A DNA stretch of 64,000 nt from Candidatus Peribacteria bacterium (GTDB lineage: Bacteria; Patescibacteriota; Gracilibacteria; Peribacterales; Peribacteraceae). Positions 23,371-33,500 of the stretch are shown here, piece after piece. The position numbers were made by a program, and so were the translations under genes. The stretch spans positions 1 through 64,000 of the forward strand of contig CALRAD010000005.1 in assembly GCA_943350395.1 (NCBI GenBank), written 5' to 3'. Each line of letters opens with the position of its first letter. The first letter of the stretch is position 1. Below the pieces are notes generated by a model, which saw only the letters and a program-made list of their open reading frames with translations, ran no database searches and had not been told where the DNA came from.

Positions 23371-24213
23371 ATGCACTATGCTGACAGGCTCACTGCGCGC
23401 ATCCAAAAAACTTCTCCCGTCTGCGTCGGGCTTGACCCCATGCTCGGATCACTGCCCGAAGGAATCGAGAAGAACGTCGCAGGCGTCGAAAAATTCTGCA
23501 AAGGCATCGTCGATGCCGTGAAAGACACCGCCTGTGCGGTGAAGCCGCAGCTCGCATACTTCGAGCTTCTCGGATGGGAAGGAATGAAAGTATTCTTCGA
23601 GATCTGCGCCTATGCACAGAAACAGAATCTAATCGTGATCGCGGACGGCAAACGAAACGACATCGGATCGACATGCGAAGCATACGCCGAAGCCTATCTG
23701 GGGGAGGGGAAACCGATCGATGCGCTCACCGTCTCTCCCTATCTCGGCTCCGACGGTATCGTTCCGTTCACCAAGCTTTGCGCGCAGAATGAGCGAGGAA
23801 TCTATGTCCTCGTGAAAACCAGCAATCCGAGTTCCGGCGAACTGCAGGATCTGCCGACCGGAGACGAGGCCGTCCATGAACACCTCGCACAACTCGTCGA
23901 AGGCTGGGCGGCGACAATCATTGGAGAAGATTCCTCTCTTTCCTGCATCGGCGCCGTCGTTGGTGCGACATATCCTGAGGAACTCAAGTACCTGCGTACG
24001 CTCATGCCACACGTCCCATTTTTGATCCCCGGCTACGGCGCTCAAGGAGGAACAGCCGCAGACTGCAGGGCGGGCTTCCTCGGAAACGGCACAGGTGCGA
24101 TCGTAAATGCGGCGCGATCAATTTTGTATGCATCCAAGAAATCCGATTGGCAAAAAGAGGCGGCAAAAGCGGCAACGCTGATGGCAACCGATCTGCAAAA
24201 AGTGATCGCCTAA
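23371..24213 (+). CDS. pyrF: Orotidine 5'-phosphate decarboxylase, type 2
   Basis: Catalyses the last step of UMP synthesis (OMP to UMP). 280 residues from MHYADRLTARI; the longer frame to 23278 runs through the REP element and is rejected. Motifs: SPVCVGLDPMLGSLP at the N-terminus, KPQLAYFE, the catalytic IADGKRNDIGST (Asp-Lys-Asp triad), VSPYLGSDG, and IPGYGAQGG for phosphate binding, which fits the longer type-2 subfamily. TACACT at 23358-23363 lies seven bases before the ATG. No other pyrimidine genes are nearby. Confidence 0.92.
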   Translation: MHYADRLTARIQKTSPVCVGLDPMLGSLPEGIEKNVAGVEKFCKGIVDAVKDTACAVKPQLAYFELLGWEGMKVFFEICAYAQKQNLIVIADGKRNDIGSTCEAYAEAYLGEGKPIDALTVSPYLGSDGIVPFTKLCAQNERGIYVLVKTSNPSSGELQDLPTGDEAVHEHLAQLVEGWAATIIGEDSSLSCIGAVVGATYPEELKYLRTLMPHVPFLIPGYGAQGGTAADCRAGFLGNGTGAIVNAARSILYASKKSDWQKEAAKAATLMATDLQKVIA

Positions 24214-24219
24214 ACACAA

Positions 24220-25920
24220 TCATTCCCCGAACCTCGTCCCCTTGGAGACCGGACTACTTCCTTCGATCCATCGGAAATCTCCAGCCTGATCCGTCCACTG
24301 AATGCTTCCGAAATCAGATGGAGACCCTGCCTGATGCAGATCGATCTCCAGACTACCGCCGACTGACCCTTTTGGAATGAAGATCGTCGCAATCACCTCC
24401 ATGACGAGAGCTTTCTCGGATGGCAGTGCCGCTATCGAACTGAGATTCGGACAACTCAACATATTTTTTTCTTGATTCACACTACAAGGAAGAGAGAACT
24501 CGGAACCAGCTTTTCGAATGCTCCAATCTTTCACCGATGCATTGCCTGCGGAAAAAATCGAAAAAGTAAGCTGCTCGAGAGAAAGCGTCTTCCCCGGCAG
24601 TGCGCTGCCGCTGAAGGCGAAGGAACTGACGATTGTTCCGGTCCCCGACACAAGCGGAGCGGTGGCGGGAGATGTTCGGAAAACGCTCAGAATGCGCCCG
24701 AAGGCAGTCTGATGCCTGGGAAACGGCGCAACAGCCGGAACATTGACGGTTTCATGGGACATATCCGTGTAGTACGTGACGGAGAATGTGCGGACTTCGA
24801 GAAGTTGCTCCGACGATCCCCCTGTTTCTCTGCCGCGAATGTTCGCGCGAACCACAATGCGAACATTCTGATCCGCCGCAATGGCATAGCGATTGGGCTC
24901 GATGAACTGCGCCTCATAGGTCCTTAGATAATCGGCTGTATCACTCGTTGCTCGTCTTTGCAGCGTGGCGATGATTTCTCCGTTCGCTGCATTCACGAGT
25001 TCCAACGTGTCAACGGACGTGACTTCGGTTGCCAATTTCACCTGAGCCGAAATTATTTTTGCGGCTTCTCCGGCACTGCGCAGGGTCATATCGGCAATCG
25101 CATCCGATTTCTGTCCGACGATGAGGAAATGGCTGACTGAAGGAAGTGTAAAAAGAGACACGGGAACTGCGGAAGACGATGCGCTGCTGACTATGGAAGA
25201 TGAAGACGATGAGCTCGATGAACTGCTGCTCGTGCTGGACACCGACGATGCCATCGAATACTCGCCCGCCTCGGCGAGTCGAAGTTTCTGCAGCATTCCC
25301 TCGGACTCCGCCAAAAATGCGGCGGTGAGCCTTGCTGCAAGACCGCGCGTCAACGGCGTATCAAACCGAATCGTGATCGGAAGATCCACGTTTTTTGTAG
25401 CGGCAGCTTGATAGTACGGCTCCGGCCAATCCGCCGATTCAACAAACGGGATGTCGTAATCAAAGAGCAACGTCAGCATCTTCAGTGCCTCGGCATAGTT
25501 CACTGTGCGCTCAGGATGAAAAAAACCGTCGGGATTTCCTCGGACGACTCCTTTGGAAAAAGCAAAACAGACCGAAGGACTGAACCAATCGCCGATGCGA
25601 ACGTCGGGGAAACAGTAGGGATCGGTTGCTGCGCCTACTTGCGGGACATCAAGCTCCGGACGCATGTCCAATTCCGGATGACGACCGAGTGCGGCAATCG
25701 CCATCTTCAAAAATTCCGCACGGTTGATCTGTCTGCTATAGCCGAAGAGACCGCTTCCATACCCCTGAACAATGCCTTCGCGGCTAAGCATATTGATACC
25801 CGCGGCTTCTGGGTTATTTGCACGGACGTCCGGGTAAAGATTGCCCGGCTGGATTGTCAGTGCGAATGCAATCGTCGGAACCAGAACGAATGAAAGCAGT
25901 GGAAGAGTGAGTTTGTGCAT
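24220..25920 (-). CDS. SLH-domain surface protein
   Basis: 566 residues from MHKLTLPLLSF (25920); TATACT (25933-25928, minus) is seven bases upstream. A signal peptide ends about residue 20 (TIAFA). Three SLH repeats fill about 25-220 (LYPDVRANNPEAAGINMLSREGIVQGYG, FPDVRIGDWFSPSVCFAFSKGVVRGNPDGFFHPERTVNYAEAL in parts, and a weaker third). A Ser-rich linker at about 233-262 (runs of Ser) precedes an unrecognised beta-rich C-terminal domain of about 300 residues that should face outside. SLH at the N-terminus contrasts with the C-terminal SLH of the two giant proteins. It is convergent with pyrF. Confidence 0.85.
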   Translation of the reverse strand: MHKLTLPLLSFVLVPTIAFALTIQPGNLYPDVRANNPEAAGINMLSREGIVQGYGSGLFGYSRQINRAEFLKMAIAALGRHPELDMRPELDVPQVGAATDPYCFPDVRIGDWFSPSVCFAFSKGVVRGNPDGFFHPERTVNYAEALKMLTLLFDYDIPFVESADWPEPYYQAAATKNVDLPITIRFDTPLTRGLAARLTAAFLAESEGMLQKLRLAEAGEYSMASSVSSTSSSSSSSSSSSSIVSSASSSAVPVSLFTLPSVSHFLIVGQKSDAIADMTLRSAGEAAKIISAQVKLATEVTSVDTLELVNAANGEIIATLQRRATSDTADYLRTYEAQFIEPNRYAIAADQNVRIVVRANIRGRETGGSSEQLLEVRTFSVTYYTDMSHETVNVPAVAPFPRHQTAFGRILSVFRTSPATAPLVSGTGTIVSSFAFSGSALPGKTLSLEQLTFSIFSAGNASVKDWSIRKAGSEFSLPCSVNQEKNMLSCPNLSSIAALPSEKALVMEVIATIFIPKGSVGGSLEIDLHQAGSPSDFGSIQWTDQAGDFRWIEGSSPVSKGTRFGE

Positions 25921-25998
25921 ACCTGGAAGTATACAGGACATAGAAACATTTGGGTGGCTGTGCCATGAAGCGTGTTTGCCGCAGCAAACTCTGCTTCG

Positions 25999-26084
25999 TG
26001 GTGCCCAGGAGAGGACTTGAACCTCCATACCCTTGCGGGTACCAGCTCCTAAGGCTGGCGCGTCTGCCATTTCGCCACCTGGGC
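25999..26084 (-). tRNA. tRNA-Leu (TAG)
   Basis: 86 bases with a long variable arm typical of a class II tRNA. Acceptor GCCCAGG pairs with CCTGGGC, the anticodon loop is CTTAGGA (anticodon TAG), the variable arm is ACCCGCAAGGGT, the T loop is GGTTCAAGTCC, the discriminator is A and CCA is encoded. Confidence 0.96.
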
Positions 26085-26103
26085 ACGAGAGCATTGTACT
26101 GTG

Positions 26104-27057
26104 CTACCCCTTCCGATCGTAGTGCTTCGTCACGTACTCACGAGCAATGTCATTCAGGCATTCGCCATAGCGCTGCTCCGCTAGGCGGATGGCATGCTGC
26201 CTGTCCCGCGCCGCTTCTCTTCGTTTTTCCTGCGCCTCCGTATCGACGGATGCACGCTTTCGACGATCCTCCGCTTCGATGGATTGCTTCTTCCCTGTCA
26301 TTTCCGCATCGATATGTCGACGCTTCGAGCGCATGAAGAGTTCAAGCGATGCCTTCTTTCCCTGCTGCTCGTACGCAGTCTTCTCCTGCTCCCGGATCTC
26401 GGAAAGCCTCCGGTGCATGTCATTCTCGATCTCCTGCGTCTTCATGCGTTCCTCTGCCTCCCACTTGTAGAGAGCGGCACGCGTATCCATATCGATGAGG
26501 GACTTTCGCGCTCTCACTTCCTGCTCGATATCCTGCCCCGCGAGGCGCTCCTTCTCCGTCGCAGCAGCAACGGCTGCGTCCAAAACTCTCGTCGCTTTCT
26601 TTCTTTCCTCTTCGATCAATTTCTTGAGCTCATTCTCTTTGTGCTCACGCGCAATTTTGGATCCTGCCGCGAGGCGCAGATCATGAAAATACTCATTCTG
26701 CTTCTTCAGTTCCTCCTCGTGCTTCTTCTTGCGTGCCGCTTCCCGCTCTTCCAATTTTCTCTGCCTCTCTTTATCCGCCGCAATCTCCTTCTCATTCATC
26801 AATCGAACGGTGCGAAATTTTTTCGCATGCACAGACTTCTCCCTGCGCTGTGTCTCAAGCCCGAGTGCAGCCTTTTTCGACTTCTTCTCTTCACCGAGAC
26901 GTTTCTGCTCCAACGCTTCATGCAAGGCAACTTCTTTCGCGATCTGCTCCTGACCGAGTTCCGTCACATGCCTGAGCTCATCTTCGCGCAAAACGAGAAG
27001 ATCTTTCTCCGCAGAATTTTCCGGAAGAGGAGATGTTGGCTGAGGATCTTGCATCAT
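26104..27057 (-). CDS. Charged coiled-coil protein, 317 aa
   Basis: No family recognised. From MMQDPQPTSPLP (27057) almost the whole protein (residues 25-310) is Glu/Lys/Arg-rich helix with heptad character (ELGQEQIAKEVALHEALEQKRLGEEKK, EEREAARKKKHEEELKKQ), a long coiled coil without signal peptide or membrane segment. A cytoskeletal or scaffold role is possible but unproven. TATCAT (27069-27064, minus) is six bases before the ATG. A degenerate copy of the 28-bp dyad repeat lies at 27094-27113, just upstream of where the -35 would be. It precedes tRNA-Leu on the same strand. Confidence 0.7.
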   Translation of the reverse strand: MMQDPQPTSPLPENSAEKDLLVLREDELRHVTELGQEQIAKEVALHEALEQKRLGEEKKSKKAALGLETQRREKSVHAKKFRTVRLMNEKEIAADKERQRKLEEREAARKKKHEEELKKQNEYFHDLRLAAGSKIAREHKENELKKLIEEERKKATRVLDAAVAAATEKERLAGQDIEQEVRARKSLIDMDTRAALYKWEAEERMKTQEIENDMHRRLSEIREQEKTAYEQQGKKASLELFMRSKRRHIDAEMTGKKQSIEAEDRRKRASVDTEAQEKRREAARDRQHAIRLAEQRYGECLNDIAREYVTKHYDRKG

Positions 27058-27140
27058 CTCCTTATGATAGCAGAAAAACTGCTTTTTCTCCATACCACAA
27101 CCAGAATGCCCGCTCTCCGCAGACACGAAGGGCTGCTGCT

Positions 27141-28895
27141 TTAGAGATGTAACCCGAGCTCTTTCAGCTGCTCGCCTGCTATCGGTGCCGGTGCACCGAG
27201 CATCAGATCTTTCGCTTTCTGATCCTTCGGGAATGGCGTCACTTCGCGGATATTGGGTTCACCGGCAAGAATCATCACCACGCGATCGATACCGTACGCA
27301 AACCCGCCATGCGGGGGAGCTCCGTACTCGAATGCATGCAAAATATGTCCAAAACGTTTCTGCTGATCCTCTGTGCTAATCCCGAGCATTTCGAAGACTT
27401 CCGCTTGGAGCACGGGATCGTGAATACGGATCGATCCGGAGCCGAGTTCATACCCATCGAGCACAAGATCGTAACAAACCGAATGCACCTTCATGGGTTC
27501 TTCTTTTCGCTTCTTCCACTGCTCGATATTGGGGCTTGTGAACGGGTGATGACTGAAGGTCAGTGATCCGTCGTCATTCTCCTCGAACATCGGAAAATCC
27601 GTCACCCAGAATAGTGCGTGCGTCGCCGTATCGATGAGATTGAATCTCTTGGCCGCTTCGCTTCTGATTCGTCCAAGACTTGCGCAGACGATCTTGAATG
27701 TGTCGGCTCCGAAGAACAGTGCGTCGCCTGTTTTTACTCCGGTCTTTGCAATAAGTTTGTCGAGAAAACCATCTTTGAAAAACTTCAGGAGCGGCGACTG
27801 GGGTCCTTCGGGCTTGAACAAAATGTACGCGAGTCCTTTGGCCTTCAGCTCTTTGCTGAGCTCGGTCCATGCGTCGATCTCGCTTCTCGAAAGTTCGGCA
27901 CCACCCGGAACTCTGAGTGCTCGAACCGTACCGCGCTTCAACTTTAAGGCTTCTTCGAACACTTTAAAGCCGCAACCGGGTACAAGATCCGAAACGTCCG
28001 TCATCGGAAGATCGAATCGAAGATCAGGCTTATCGGAACCGTAGGTATCCATGACGTGCTGCCACGTAAACGATTCTACCTTGCCCCATTTAAGCAACTT
28101 CCCGCTGCACTTGCTGATGATCTGCTCGATCGATCCCTGGATGATCTTCTGAACGTCTTTCTGCTCGCAGAAGCTCATCTCGAAGTCGAGCTGCAGAAAC
28201 TCCGGCTGCCTGTCTCCACGCAGATCTTCGTCTCGAAAGCAGCGAGCAATCTGAAAATAACGGTCGAGCCCGCCGACCATGCACAGCTGCTTCAGTTGCT
28301 GCGGACTCTGGGGGAGAACGAAAAAACTGCCGGGATACACACGAGATGGAACGACGTACTCTCTCGCTCCCTCCGGCGTTCCCTTGATAAGACACGGCGT
28401 ATCGATCTCAAGGCAATCCTGCTCCGTGAAATACTTCCTGATGATCTGAAATACTTTCGATCGCAGAGCTAAATTTCTTTGCATCTGCGCGCGTCGCATA
28501 TCCAAGTATCTATACTGCAGGCGGAGTTCTTCATTCACCTGCTTGTCGGAGTCTATTTCGAATGGAGGAGTCTTCGCACGACTTAAAACTTCCAGCGCTG
28601 TTGCGACGACTTCGATCTGCCCCGTAGGCATCTTTGCATTCTCCGTACCATCAATTCTTTTCGACACTGTTCCCGTCACCCGAAGCACCCACTCAGGACG
28701 AATCGTTTCGGCAAGTGCAAAAACTTCTTTGTCAGATTCAGGATGAAAAACAATCTGCGTCAGTCCGTAGCGATCCCGAAGATCGAAGAAGATCAGCCCA
28801 CCGTGATCCCTGCGCACATTCACCCAACCGCAGAGCGTGACTGTTGTATCAGCATTCTTTGCAGTGAGTTCGCCGCAGGTGTGGGTACGGAGCAT
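27141..28895 (-). CDS. aspS: Aspartyl-tRNA synthetase, bacterial type
   Basis: Charges tRNA-Asp (or tRNA-Asp and tRNA-Asn if non-discriminating; the sequence alone does not settle this). 584 residues from MLRTHTCGEL (28895), the bacterial length. N-terminal OB anticodon-binding domain (CGWVNVRRDHGGLIFFDLRDRYGLTQIV), class II motif 2 around FRDEDLRGDRQPEFLQLDFEMSF, an inserted GAD domain near 300-410, and motif 3 GGFAYGIDRVVMIL. TATACT (28907-28902, minus) is six bases before the ATG, which rules out the longer frame to 29021. nrdR ends just upstream on the same strand. Confidence 0.95.
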   Translation of the reverse strand: MLRTHTCGELTAKNADTTVTLCGWVNVRRDHGGLIFFDLRDRYGLTQIVFHPESDKEVFALAETIRPEWVLRVTGTVSKRIDGTENAKMPTGQIEVVATALEVLSRAKTPPFEIDSDKQVNEELRLQYRYLDMRRAQMQRNLALRSKVFQIIRKYFTEQDCLEIDTPCLIKGTPEGAREYVVPSRVYPGSFFVLPQSPQQLKQLCMVGGLDRYFQIARCFRDEDLRGDRQPEFLQLDFEMSFCEQKDVQKIIQGSIEQIISKCSGKLLKWGKVESFTWQHVMDTYGSDKPDLRFDLPMTDVSDLVPGCGFKVFEEALKLKRGTVRALRVPGGAELSRSEIDAWTELSKELKAKGLAYILFKPEGPQSPLLKFFKDGFLDKLIAKTGVKTGDALFFGADTFKIVCASLGRIRSEAAKRFNLIDTATHALFWVTDFPMFEENDDGSLTFSHHPFTSPNIEQWKKRKEEPMKVHSVCYDLVLDGYELGSGSIRIHDPVLQAEVFEMLGISTEDQQKRFGHILHAFEYGAPPHGGFAYGIDRVVMILAGEPNIREVTPFPKDQKAKDLMLGAPAPIAGEQLKELGLHL

Positions 28896-28911
28896 GGGTG
28901 GAGTATAGCTG

Positions 28912-29358
28912 CTACTTGAACAGTCGCCCAAGCTCCTCCTTAAACTCCTCCACATCTTTAAACTCTCGATGTACGGAGGCGAAGCGAATATAGGCGACTT
29001 TATCGAGCTTACTGAGGGCATTCATCACGTCGCTCCCGATCGTCGTACTCTCGACTTCCTCCTTGTTCTTCCCCCACTTCTCTTCGAGGTCACTGAGCAT
29101 CTTATCGATATTCTTTTGGGAAACAGGTCGCTTCGTGCAGGCAATCCAGATGCCCCGTTCGAGTTTCTCCCGACTATAAGGTTCACGAGTCTTATCGCGC
29201 TTTACGACAATGAGTGAGGCAAGTTCCTGCCTCTCGAATGTGGTAAACCGATGTTCGCACTTCTCGCATTCGCGCCTTCGTCTGATGGCACGTCCATCTT
29301 CGGTGAGACGAGAATCGATCACAGCCGTATCATCGTATTTGCAGCGAGGGCAACGCAT
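28912..29358 (-). CDS. nrdR: Transcriptional repressor NrdR
   Basis: Represses ribonucleotide reductase genes in response to nucleotide state. 148 residues, full length. N-terminal zinc ribbon with CPRC (residues 3-6) and CEKC (31-34), then an ATP-cone domain (IVVKRDKTREPYSREKLERGIWIACTKRPVS). Upstream of aspS on the same strand by 17 bases, and divergent from the gene at 29405. No NrdR boxes were assigned in the window. Confidence 0.95.
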   Translation of the reverse strand: MRCPRCKYDDTAVIDSRLTEDGRAIRRRRECEKCEHRFTTFERQELASLIVVKRDKTREPYSREKLERGIWIACTKRPVSQKNIDKMLSDLEEKWGKNKEEVESTTIGSDVMNALSKLDKVAYIRFASVHREFKDVEEFKEELGRLFK

Positions 29359-29370
29359 AGGAGTAAATAT

Positions 29371-29398
29371 TTGACAAAGTCATTTTAGCATCCATAAT
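29371..29398 (+). promoter_or_regulatory. Promoter TTGACA-16-CATAAT, leaderless
   Basis: Consensus -35 at 29371-29376 and CATAAT at 29393-29398, six bases before ATG 29405. Confidence 0.7.
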
Positions 29399-29404
29399 AT
29401 CCTT

Positions 29405-29827
29405 ATGGAAGCAAGTATAACGCACTTGATTCATGCAAGTTGGGACAGACCGGGAAAGTCCGAGGATTCTTCTGTGGCAATAACGATGCCGGTCGGTGCA
29501 CTCCTGAATAAAATCGATGAGTTGGAATCGACAAATTCCTCGCTCGGGGATTTAGTATCGAAAGCCAATCAAGTATTACCGCAACTTCAAAAAGATTTAC
29601 ATCTTTCCCAGGAACAAGCGCATTCATTATGCATTGGTATGAATCATTGGATGGAAAAATTTCATGAAGTGAATGCATCGAAGAGAAAGTGGATCGCAGC
29701 AACCATCGTCCTTGCGATCTATGCGGTTCTTTCAGGCATCGAATTCGGCGCATCCGTCGTGGAGAAAATAAAAGAAGACGGCATCAGGCAAACTGCGGCC
29801 CCGGACGGTGAACAAAAAAACCAGTAG
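29405..29827 (+). CDS. Small membrane protein, 140 aa
   Basis: Not recognised. Residues 30-90 are helical (LLNKIDELESTNSSLGDLVSKANQVL), and one membrane segment lies at about 98-120 (WIAATIVLAIYAVLSGIEFG) with a short charged tail. A cytoplasmic helical domain anchored by a C-terminal membrane helix is likely. The start is set by the leaderless promoter at 29371-29398. Divergent from nrdR and convergent with tsaC. Confidence 0.65.
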   Translation: MEASITHLIHASWDRPGKSEDSSVAITMPVGALLNKIDELESTNSSLGDLVSKANQVLPQLQKDLHLSQEQAHSLCIGMNHWMEKFHEVNASKRKWIAATIVLAIYAVLSGIEFGASVVEKIKEDGIRQTAAPDGEQKNQ

Positions 29828-29863
29828 AGAGCATCTGTAAACACAGACACCATACTGCAGCGC

Positions 29864-30484
29864 CTAGCAGTGTACGTCCCCCTGTCTGAGCACATTGATA
29901 CGCTCACCGATGACTTCGACTACGGTTGATGCGGGGAACTCTGGGATTACTCCTGAATCGAGAAGAAGATCTGGCTGCAGTTCTTCCGATGCATACTGGT
30001 CGATGATGTGCTGTGCACTGTACGTATTCGGCTGCCCATGAAGATTGGCGGACGTCGTCGCGATCGGAGCTCCGAATATCTTCACAAGTTCCTGTGCGAG
30101 AGGGGAGGAAGATATTCTGATTCCGATTGCAGGGTGAGAGATGGGAGGTTGGGCTAAGGGGCACACGTGAATCTGAAACGGTGCGTCCGATCGTACGGGA
30201 AGCACAAGCGTGAGCGGACCCGGCATATACTTCTCCGCAAGGGCAAGTGCTCTCTCCGAGAAGATGACAAACTGCTTCGCGTCTTCAATCGAAGAAAATA
30301 ATGCGCTCACCGGCTGATCAAGCGGTCGTTTTTTGATTGCAAACAAACGTGCGACGGCTTTCGGATTTTTCAAGTCGCACGCAAGACCGTAACACGTCTC
30401 TGTCGCATGGGCGATGACGCCGCCGGCACGGAGAACCTCGATTGCGCGTGCGATGCCTTCGGTGGATGTAGGAAGGATGTTCAT
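29864..30484 (-). CDS. tsaC: L-threonylcarbamoyladenylate synthase (TsaC/Sua5/YrdC)
   Basis: Makes threonylcarbamoyl-AMP for the t6A37 modification of ANN-decoding tRNAs. 206 residues from MNILPTSTEGI. YrdC signatures: GGVIAHATETCYGLACD, KKRPLDQPVSAL, MPGPLTLVLPV, IGIRIS and PIATTSANLHGQ. No C-terminal Sua5 domain. It follows dnaE; the spacer and the dnaE 3' end are made of an AT-rich inverted repeat (30490-30548). Confidence 0.92.
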   Translation of the reverse strand: MNILPTSTEGIARAIEVLRAGGVIAHATETCYGLACDLKNPKAVARLFAIKKRPLDQPVSALFSSIEDAKQFVIFSERALALAEKYMPGPLTLVLPVRSDAPFQIHVCPLAQPPISHPAIGIRISSSPLAQELVKIFGAPIATTSANLHGQPNTYSAQHIIDQYASEELQPDLLLDSGVIPEFPASTVVEVIGERINVLRQGDVHC

Positions 30485-30489
30485 AAAAA

Positions 30490-30548
30490 AGCCAAATTCC
30501 AAAAATCAAATTCCCATTGGATTTTGGTTTTTAGATTCTGGAATTTCG
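30490..30548. repeat. AT-rich inverted repeat at the dnaE 3' end
   Basis: CCAAATTCCAAAAATC faces GATTCTGGAATTTCG across a short centre, giving an imperfect inverted repeat. It encodes the last dozen or so residues of DnaE (ESKNQNPMGI). Related sequence (TTGGAATTTCG, TTTTTGGAATTTGG) occurs inside dnaE at about 30768-30796. Confidence 0.65.
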
Positions 30549-33500
30549 TATGTTCGGATCGCCTCTTCCACTCTCCTCTCAAGGAGAGGAGACATCGTAA
30601 TCGTAAGCCCGACCGGCAAAATCTTATCGCCGATTTTGAGCTGCACTTTTTCGTTCCCGGAAAACATTTCAAAAATCGCTTTGATGTCGAGGAGCAGCTG
30701 CCTTGGAGCGCGTTCGGGGAGCGTAATGGTATGAATAGAGATCGAAGGTTGATGGCTTGGACTAGGGCTTGGAATTTCGTTTTTGGAATTTGGTTTTTCG
30801 TCCAACGAATATTGAGCAAGACCGACTTTTGTAAGAGGTTCTGCAGTCTCCATGCCGCTCTGTATCCATTGTGTCAGAGGACCAGGGACCGCGTTTTTCG
30901 GAGAAAATTCCTCTATCGCTTGCGGAGAAATTTCCGATGCCACAACGTCCTCAGCGGTCACACCATCTTGGACATCCTGATTGCGTCTTCTGCCTCCGGC
31001 GCTCCACTGCTTCGCTTCTTCCTCGTTGAACATTCCCTCCTGCTTGGCCTTCGCGACCATGATTTCAAGAGATACCCGTTTCAGCGCTTCGGCTTTCAAT
31101 TGCGGCTGCCCCATGCGCATGTCGAGCGTGCCCGCGATCACCAAAATGGAATCCGGTTTCTCGAGGATGTCTTTGCACTGCGCATGCACGCGCGGGAACA
31201 GTGTCACTTCCATGCGACCGGTGGGATCTTCAATCGTCAAAATCGCCATCGTGTCGCCTTTCTTGGTATGAATGATCTTGGTTTGCTCGACGATGCCCGC
31301 AACGGTGATCTTCCTGTTCATATCGTCCCCCGTGAGACTGTCGATGAGGCGCGCTTTCTTGCTGATGTATTTCTTGAGACCCGCAAGCGGATGACTGGAA
31401 ACATACAGACCGAGCGTCTCTTTCTCCCACATCAGTTTCCGGTACGCGCTCGCCGGTTCTGTCGCATCAAATTCGATGCCGGCCCCCGTGCTCAGAGCCC
31501 CCAAAGATTCGAACATATCGCTCTGCGATGCGCTTTTGTCACCGGCGGATTTGCTGAATTCCGCGATCTTTTCATACTGCGACACAAGCATCGCACGTTC
31601 CCCAAGCGAATCGAATGCACCTGCTTTCGCGAGTGATTCGAGTAATTTTTTATTAAGAAGTTTACTCGGAACCCGAAGCGCGAGATCTTCGATGCTTGCA
31701 AAGGGCGTGCGGTCTTTTCCCGCCACCCCGTCTCTGATCGCAAGAATCTGACGGATGGAGCTTTCCCCAACGCCTTTGATGCCAAGTAAGCCAAAACGTA
31801 TTTTCCCATTTGGGAGAGATGTGAAATGAGCGAGCGACTCGTTGATGTCTGGCGGCAGCACGTCGATCCCCATTGCTCTCGATTCCTCGATCTCGATGGC
31901 GATGCGATCGGTGTCGCCATCCTCGCTGCTTAAGAGTGCCGCCATGAAGTCCGTCGGATAGTGCGCTTTCAGATACGCAGTTTCATAGGCGATACGCGCG
32001 TAGCAAGCACCGTGCGATTTGTTAAAACCGTAATTCGCAAACGGCGTGATGACGTCGTCAAACAGCGTCTTTGCAAGCTTCTCCGTATATTTCCTCGCAA
32101 CGGTGCCTCGGATGAATTTCTCTCGCTGAGCATCCAGCTCTCTCTTGATCTTCTTGCCGATGGCACGACGGAGAAGATCCGCTTCGCCGAGGGAAAATCC
32201 GGCGAATATTTTCGCCATTTCGAGAATCTGCTCCTGATAGATGCCAACGCCGTACGTCGGCTTCAGGATGGGCTCAAGATCTTTATGAAGATACGTCACT
32301 TCTTTCTCGCCATGCTTGCATTTGATGTAATCGGGGATCTTGTCCATCGGACCCGGTCGATAGAGAGATACCATGGCCGTGATATCGTCGACGGTCGTCG
32401 GCTTCAATTGTTTGAGGTACCTCCGCATGCCGCCGGATTCGAGCTGAAACACACCCGTTGTTTCTCCACGGGAGAGTAATTCAAATGTCTTTTTGTCATC
32501 CGTGGGAATGGTCGCAATATCGATCTTCACTCCATGCATGCGCTCGATGATCAAAAGCGCCGTCTGAATGATCGTGAGGTTCTTGAGTCCGAGGAAATCC
32601 ATCTTGAGAAGCCCAAGCGATTCGAGCGGCTTGGCATCGTACTGCGTGATGACGATGTTCTCGTCTTTCGGAGCGCGTTGCAACGCCGTATAGCGCACAG
32701 CAGGCTCCGGTGTAATCACGACGCCGCACGCGTGCACGGACACATGTCGAGCCTTCCCCTCGAGCTTGAGTGCAATGTCCAGAATTTTCCGGTACGTGTC
32801 GTTCCCTTTGATACCGTCTAAAAGTTCGTCCGTGAGAAGCGCATCCTTCAGTTCGGTACCCGGTCTGTCGGAGATGAGTTTTGCAAGCGCATTCATTTCC
32901 GCAAACGACACACCGAAGGCTCTGCCGACATCTTTCACCGCGGCGCGGGCGGCAAGTGTTCCGAATGTGCAAATTTGAATCACTCGATCGGCTCCGTACT
33001 TCTGGCGCACGTACTCCAGCACTTCATCGCGACGAGTATCGGCAAAATCGATATCGATATCGGGCATGCTGATGCGTTCCGGATTCAGAAAGCGTTCGAA
33101 GAGGAGTCCGTGCTCCAACGGATCGAGGGTTGTGATATCGAGCACGTAACTCACGATCGATCCCGCCGCAGAACCGCGCCCCGGCCCCACGGTGATGCCT
33201 CTGCGCTTCGCTTCAGCGATAAAGTCAGCGACGATCAGGAAGTACCCCGAAAATCCCATCTTATTGATCACCTCGATCTCATAGCTCAAGCGATCATTGA
33301 TTTCTTTCTCTCGCTCAGGATTCTTCTTGAGAATATGCGAGTAGCGCTTGGAAAGACCTGCCTCGCATTGCTCGCGCAAAAGCGACTCTTCGGTCTGTCC
33401 TTTTTCCACAGGAAAACTTGGGATTTTGTACTGTCCAAAAGGAACTGTGACATTGCAGCGCTCCGCAATGACACGCGTATTCTCGAGCGCCTCCGGAACG

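Noticed and set aside
30407-31636. Plus-strand 409-residue ORF across tsaC and dnaE
   Set aside because: Antisense to conserved DnaE coding sequence; its Phe/Trp-rich parts come from the AT-rich inverted repeat.
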